A stretch of 15,764 nucleotides of DNA. Source: Crocinitomix sp. (GTDB lineage: Bacteria; Bacteroidota; Bacteroidia; Flavobacteriales_D; Crocinitomicaceae). Location: positions 1-15,764 of the forward strand of contig JADZFJ010000229.1 of the NCBI GenBank assembly GCA_020849935.1, written 5' to 3'. A model generated the notes under the pieces. It saw nothing but the letters and a program-made list of their open reading frames with translations, ran no database searches and had not been told where the DNA came from. The position numbers were made by a program, and so were the translations under genes. This document shows positions 12,982 through 15,764 of this stretch, piece after piece; position 1 is the stretch's first letter; each line of letters starts with the position of its first letter.

Positions 12982-14190
12982 ATGCAGCGTTCAATTGTGC
13001 ACATGGATTTAGATACTTTTTTTGTTTCGTGTGAGCGTTTAATGGACAGTCGATTAAATGGGAAACCCGTATTAATTGGCGGAACATCCGACCGAGGAGT
13101 GGTGGCTTCTTGTTCGTACGAGGCAAGGACCTTTGGCGTACATTCGGCAATGCCGATGCGAATGGCAAAACAATTGTGTCCCGAGGCGATTATTTTACGG
13201 GGAAACACGGGGGTTTATACAAAATATTCGGAGTTAGTTACGGATATTATAAAAGACACTGTTCCGCTTTATGAAAAATCGTCAATTGATGAATTTTATG
13301 TGGATTTAACAGGCATGGATAAATTTTTTGGCTGTCAACAAATTGCCTCTGACCTGCGCAGTAAAATTATTCGTGAATCTGGATTACCCATTTCGTTTGG
13401 GTTATCCTTAAACAAAACGGTATCAAAAATTGCCACTGGCGAAGCAAAACCAAACAATCAAATCACGATTTTACAAGGACAAGAAAAAAACTTTTTGGCC
13501 CCTTTATCTGTGCGTAAAATTCCTTCGGTTGGGGAAAAAACCTACCGCGCTTTGTGCGATTTGGGAGTTAAAAAAATAGCCTCCATTCAAGAAATGCCAA
13601 TTGAGGTAATGGAAAAGGTATTTGGTTTAAATGGAATTAGTATTTGGAACAAAGCCAACGGAATTGATTTGTCACCAGTTGTTCCCTACCGCGAACGCAA
13701 ATCCATTTCAACAGAACGCACATTTGACCGCGATACGATTGATGTCCGAAAATTGGAAGGCTTGATGATTGCAATGGCAGAAAATTTAGCTTTTCAACTT
13801 CGGCGAGGAGGTAAATTAACGGCTTGCTTAACGGTTAAAATTCGCTATTCGGATTTTCAGACCTATACACTCCAAAAAATGATTCCTTACAGCGCTGTCG
13901 ATCATCAAATTTTACCAATTGTATTGGAGCTTTTCCGAAAATTGTATAATCGGCGTTTGCTGGTGCGCTTAATTGGCGTTCGGTTTAGTCATTTGGTGGA
14001 TGGTGGGCATCAAATTAGTTTATTCGAAAATCCAACCACCTTAAAATTGTACCAAGCCATGGATCACATCCGCGAACGTTATGGCGATCGCTCAATTATG
14101 CGCGCCTCTGGTTTTGAAGCAAAAAGTATCAGCCGATGGAATCCTTTTACGGGTGAGCCGCCTCCCCTTTTGGCGAATCGGAGGGTTTGA
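12982..14190 (+). CDS. dinB: DNA polymerase IV, Y family
   Basis: A 402-aa translesion DNA polymerase. The catalytic carboxylates are Asp9 (HMDLDTFF) and Asp103/Glu104 (SIDEFYVDLT), with steric-gate Phe14. YEARTFGVHSAMPM (46-59) lies in the fingers. GLSLNKTVSKIATGEAKPN (140-158) and a helix-hairpin-helix around 180-220 (IPSVGEKTYRALCDLGV) mark the palm and thumb. The little-finger domain follows at about 240-338. The beta-clamp motif QISLF is at 344-348 and is not terminal: 54 more residues follow, including LYQAMDHIRERYGDRSIMRASGF, an extended tail I associate with Bacteroidota members. There is no dnaE2/imuB partner alongside and no LexA-type box that I can identify. The start is the ATG before QRSIVHMD; the preceding bases are A-rich without a Shine-Dalgarno site. 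Confidence 0.93.
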   Translation: MQRSIVHMDLDTFFVSCERLMDSRLNGKPVLIGGTSDRGVVASCSYEARTFGVHSAMPMRMAKQLCPEAIILRGNTGVYTKYSELVTDIIKDTVPLYEKSSIDEFYVDLTGMDKFFGCQQIASDLRSKIIRESGLPISFGLSLNKTVSKIATGEAKPNNQITILQGQEKNFLAPLSVRKIPSVGEKTYRALCDLGVKKIASIQEMPIEVMEKVFGLNGISIWNKANGIDLSPVVPYRERKSISTERTFDRDTIDVRKLEGLMIAMAENLAFQLRRGGKLTACLTVKIRYSDFQTYTLQKMIPYSAVDHQILPIVLELFRKLYNRRLLVRLIGVRFSHLVDGGHQISLFENPTTLKLYQAMDHIRERYGDRSIMRASGFEAKSISRWNPFTGEPPPLLANRRV

Positions 14191-14246
14191 ATAAGGGATG
14201 CGCATTTAAACTCTCCAATAGACAGGAAGGTAGGATTATTTTTAGT

Positions 14247-14282
14247 CCAATCAAGAAAATATTATTAATAATTTTAGATTGG
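14247..14282. terminator. Weak hairpin between convergent dinB and the lipoprotein array
   Basis: CCAATC (14247-14252) pairs with GATTGG (14277-14282), and the enclosed AT-rich stretch can pair further (AAAAT with ATTTT around a self-complementary TATTAATA-like core). It lies in the 180-bp gap between two convergent units and could end either transcript. Neither side has a proper T tract, so this is tentative. Nothing else was seen in 14191-14370. Confidence 0.3.
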
Positions 14283-14370
14283 TTAAGACCGAAACTAAAA
14301 ATAAATAATACATTGAAATTGACATTAGATATTGTTTGTCCCTTCAGTATTAGTTATGCTGGAAGCGTTT

Positions 14371-14820
14371 TCATTCTTTTCTAAAATAATTAAATGCATG
14401 TACAACGCATTCTTCATCTTTAGCATAAGGAAAATTGTTGAACTGAAAATCATTTGGTGTACCAGATCCATAAATCTTGTTTTCAGGATCACCATCTAGA
14501 CTAATTGAAAATGAGATTTCTCTATAAGACTCAACAATTCCTTCTTTTTGGATATATAATTCGTCGAATTTTATATTGTGTTGTCGTAAAAGTATATCGT
14601 TCTCGTAAAATTGAATTGTCCCTTTTTTCGTGAAAACAACTTTATAAGTTTTACCAGTATTTTCAGGTGTGTGCTCAGTCCAACCCAAACACTCATCCAC
14701 CAAGAGAGAAGAATGCCAATTCCATGTACCTACCAAAATTTTTTTATCTCCAATTAATCTATCTTTTTTGCAAGAAAATAGTAATAGAATTATTCCAACT
14801 ATGCAGATTAAATATCTCAT
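14371..14820 (-). CDS. Lipoprotein with lipocalin-like GxW motif, last of a tandem paralog array
   Basis: A 149-aa lipoprotein. Residues 1-16 are a signal peptide with lipobox LLFSC, lipidated at Cys17 and followed by KKD. GTWNW near residue 31 is the lipocalin-type GxW signature shared with its two neighbours. It keeps only two cysteines after the lipobox (DECLGW and DEECVV), while the other members have four, and its sequence is the most divergent of the set. Its start overlaps the stop of the upstream paralog by 4 nt (ATGA), so it is co-translated from an operon that begins beyond the window. After its own stop, another ATGA-type start reads MKTLPA and terminates, possibly a remnant of a further copy. 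Function is unknown. Confidence 0.75.
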   Translation of the reverse strand: MRYLICIVGIILLLFSCKKDRLIGDKKILVGTWNWHSSLLVDECLGWTEHTPENTGKTYKVVFTKKGTIQFYENDILLRQHNIKFDELYIQKEGIVESYREISFSISLDGDPENKIYGSGTPNDFQFNNFPYAKDEECVVHAFNYFRKE

Positions 14821-15281
14821 TCCTTTACAAAGTAGCTAGTGTAAAACTCACAGCCCTTTTCAAATGAATTAAAGGGAAATCCTTGAACAACAACTAACAA
14901 ATTTGGGCCAACGCATCCATACATATAATGTAAATCTCCTTTTTTATTATTTAAGGAGATATCAAAACTTATATCATCTAAATACGTTCCACCGCAATCA
15001 TCTGTATTATTGGCAAATACAGTTCTAAAGGATTCAATTTGCTCATCATTTTCAAGAAATTTTACTACTCCTTTTTCGTAAAACTCCAACGAAAACGTTT
15101 TATCTTCAGATAATGGTGTTAAAGTTTCAGAAAAACTATCTCCGTCACAAATCCCATACAAATGATCAGTATGTGTCCAATTCCAAGTACCAATTAACAT
15201 TGCCCTTTCTCCTTCTAATTTATCTTTTTTACAAGAGAGCATTATTACACAAATTACAACAATGTAGATTAACAGTTTCAT
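14817..15281 (-). CDS. Lipoprotein with lipocalin-like GxW motif, tandem paralog
   Basis: A 154-aa lipoprotein with signal peptide and lipobox IMLSC (Cys17), then KKDKLEG, and the GTWNW motif near residue 32. Four cysteines recur at matching places in the next paralog (ICDGD, DDCGG, YGCVG and GCEFYTSYFVKE), suggesting two disulfides in an extracytoplasmic domain. The C-terminus TSYFVKE is identical to that of the neighbouring paralog. ATGA overlaps join it to the genes on both sides. At the DNA level the gene junctions are nearly identical (the segment at 14826-14851 resembles 15286-15311), pointing to fairly recent duplication. It sits in the cell envelope, perhaps at the surface; no enzymatic motif is seen. 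Confidence 0.8.
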   Translation of the reverse strand: MKLLIYIVVICVIMLSCKKDKLEGERAMLIGTWNWTHTDHLYGICDGDSFSETLTPLSEDKTFSLEFYEKGVVKFLENDEQIESFRTVFANNTDDCGGTYLDDISFDISLNNKKGDLHYMYGCVGPNLLVVVQGFPFNSFEKGCEFYTSYFVKE

Positions 15282-15739
15282 TCTTTTACGAAGTAGCTAG
15301 TGTAAACTTCACAACCATATTCAAATTGATCAAATGGAAAACCCCTTACTAAAATTAGTGAATCATTACTAATACAACCATCAAAGGATTTGTGCACCTC
15401 ATCCTGATTGTCTAAATTAATAAAAAATTGATAGTACCCATCACCGCAATCACTCGTATTAAAAATTTTAAAAATCAATCTATCTCGACCTAAATATTTT
15501 TCATTTTCATAATATTTCACGATTCCATTTTCAAAAAATTTCATGGAATATTTGGCACCTTCAGATTCAGGATTCAAAATATCAGTGTAGTTTGGATCAC
15601 TGTCGCAAAAACTATAAATGTGAGTTGTATATATCCAATTCCATTTGCCAATGAAAATTTCTTTTCCACCCTCTAACTTTTCTTTTTTACAAGAAAACAT
15701 GAAAAATACAACTCCGATCAAAAGAATCATATATCTCAT
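15278..15739 (-). CDS. Lipoprotein with lipocalin-like GxW motif, tandem paralog
   Basis: A 153-aa lipoprotein, the closest relative of the downstream copy. It has lipobox FMFSC (Cys17) followed by KKEKLEG, GKWNW near residue 32, the four-cysteine pattern (FCDSD, SDCGD, DGCIS, YGCEVYTSYFVKE) and a shared FPFDQFEYGCE end. Its ATG overlaps the stop of a further upstream paralog by the same ATGA arrangement. The genes therefore form one operon reading right to left, with its promoter outside the window. The +2/+3 residues are Lys-Lys; whether that sends it to the surface or keeps it periplasmic is unclear. Function is unknown. Confidence 0.8.
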   Translation of the reverse strand: MRYMILLIGVVFFMFSCKKEKLEGGKEIFIGKWNWIYTTHIYSFCDSDPNYTDILNPESEGAKYSMKFFENGIVKYYENEKYLGRDRLIFKIFNTSDCGDGYYQFFINLDNQDEVHKSFDGCISNDSLILVRGFPFDQFEYGCEVYTSYFVKE

Positions 15740-15764
15740 TCCTTAACAAAATTACTAAGAAAGA
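15736..15764 (-). CDS. Fourth lipoprotein paralog, C-terminal end only (cut by the window edge)
   Basis: Reading the minus strand from the window edge gives FLSNFVKE and then TGA at 15738-15736. This matches the TSYFVKE end of the two neighbouring paralogs, and the TGA overlaps the ATG of the next gene in the same ATGA fashion. It is too short for the open-frame size cutoffs, but the match in both sequence and junction makes a fourth array member very likely. Confidence 0.7.

Noticed and set aside
14187..14384. 65-aa plus-strand frame after dinB
   Set aside because: It starts at a TTG overlapping the dinB stop, has no family features and runs into the convergent lipoprotein gene.

Overview
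The window comes from an AT-rich member of the Bacteroidota, most likely Flavobacteriales. The evidence is a type B (gliding-type) type IX secretion sorting domain on a PKD-repeat protein, a DUF2480 protein, a cyclophilin-FKBP fusion, outer-membrane barrel proteins, lipoproteins with SCKK lipoboxes, and many TAnnTTTG -7 boxes with few Shine-Dalgarno sites. Crocinitomicaceae/Fluviicola-like is a guess; no rRNA or tRNA gene is present to anchor it.

Layout. 1-1450: a secreted C1 (bleomycin-hydrolase type) cysteine peptidase on the minus strand with its own terminator. 1500-1600: a block of GC-rich CCCCAAC/GTTGGGG palindromes. 1689-3215: a DUF2480 gene and an SDR-family reductase, convergent and 6 bp apart. 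3379-4509: a periplasmic dual immunophilin with promoter, leader hairpin and terminator. 4547-4948: a dispersed palindromic repeat and AT-rich hairpins. 4949-6802: an accessory island with endonuclease V, a HigBA-type toxin-antitoxin pair with a clear promoter and operator, and a diverged second copy of the last 135 bp of the endonuclease V gene. 6842-8938: three minus-strand genes (unknown small protein, heme A synthase, glutathione peroxidase). 9064-12568: two overlapping outer-membrane barrel genes and the PKD/T9SS protein. 12569-12981: a 413-bp gap with small hairpins. 12982-14190: DNA polymerase IV. 14371 to the end: at least four tandem paralogous lipoprotein genes on the minus strand, chained by ATGA overlaps, the last cut by the window edge.

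Most of the window is ordinary chromosomal housekeeping and envelope material. The accessory parts are the toxin-antitoxin island and the lipoprotein array. The island looks like an insertion at the 3' end of the endonuclease V gene that left a displaced, still codon-constrained gene tail on its far side. The toxin start appears broken by a one-base frame offset at a T5 run just after a leaderless-type start codon. Several genes have the -7 box only 3-8 nt before the start codon, suggesting leaderless transcripts. I see no CRISPR array, tRNA, rRNA, integrase or transposase gene.
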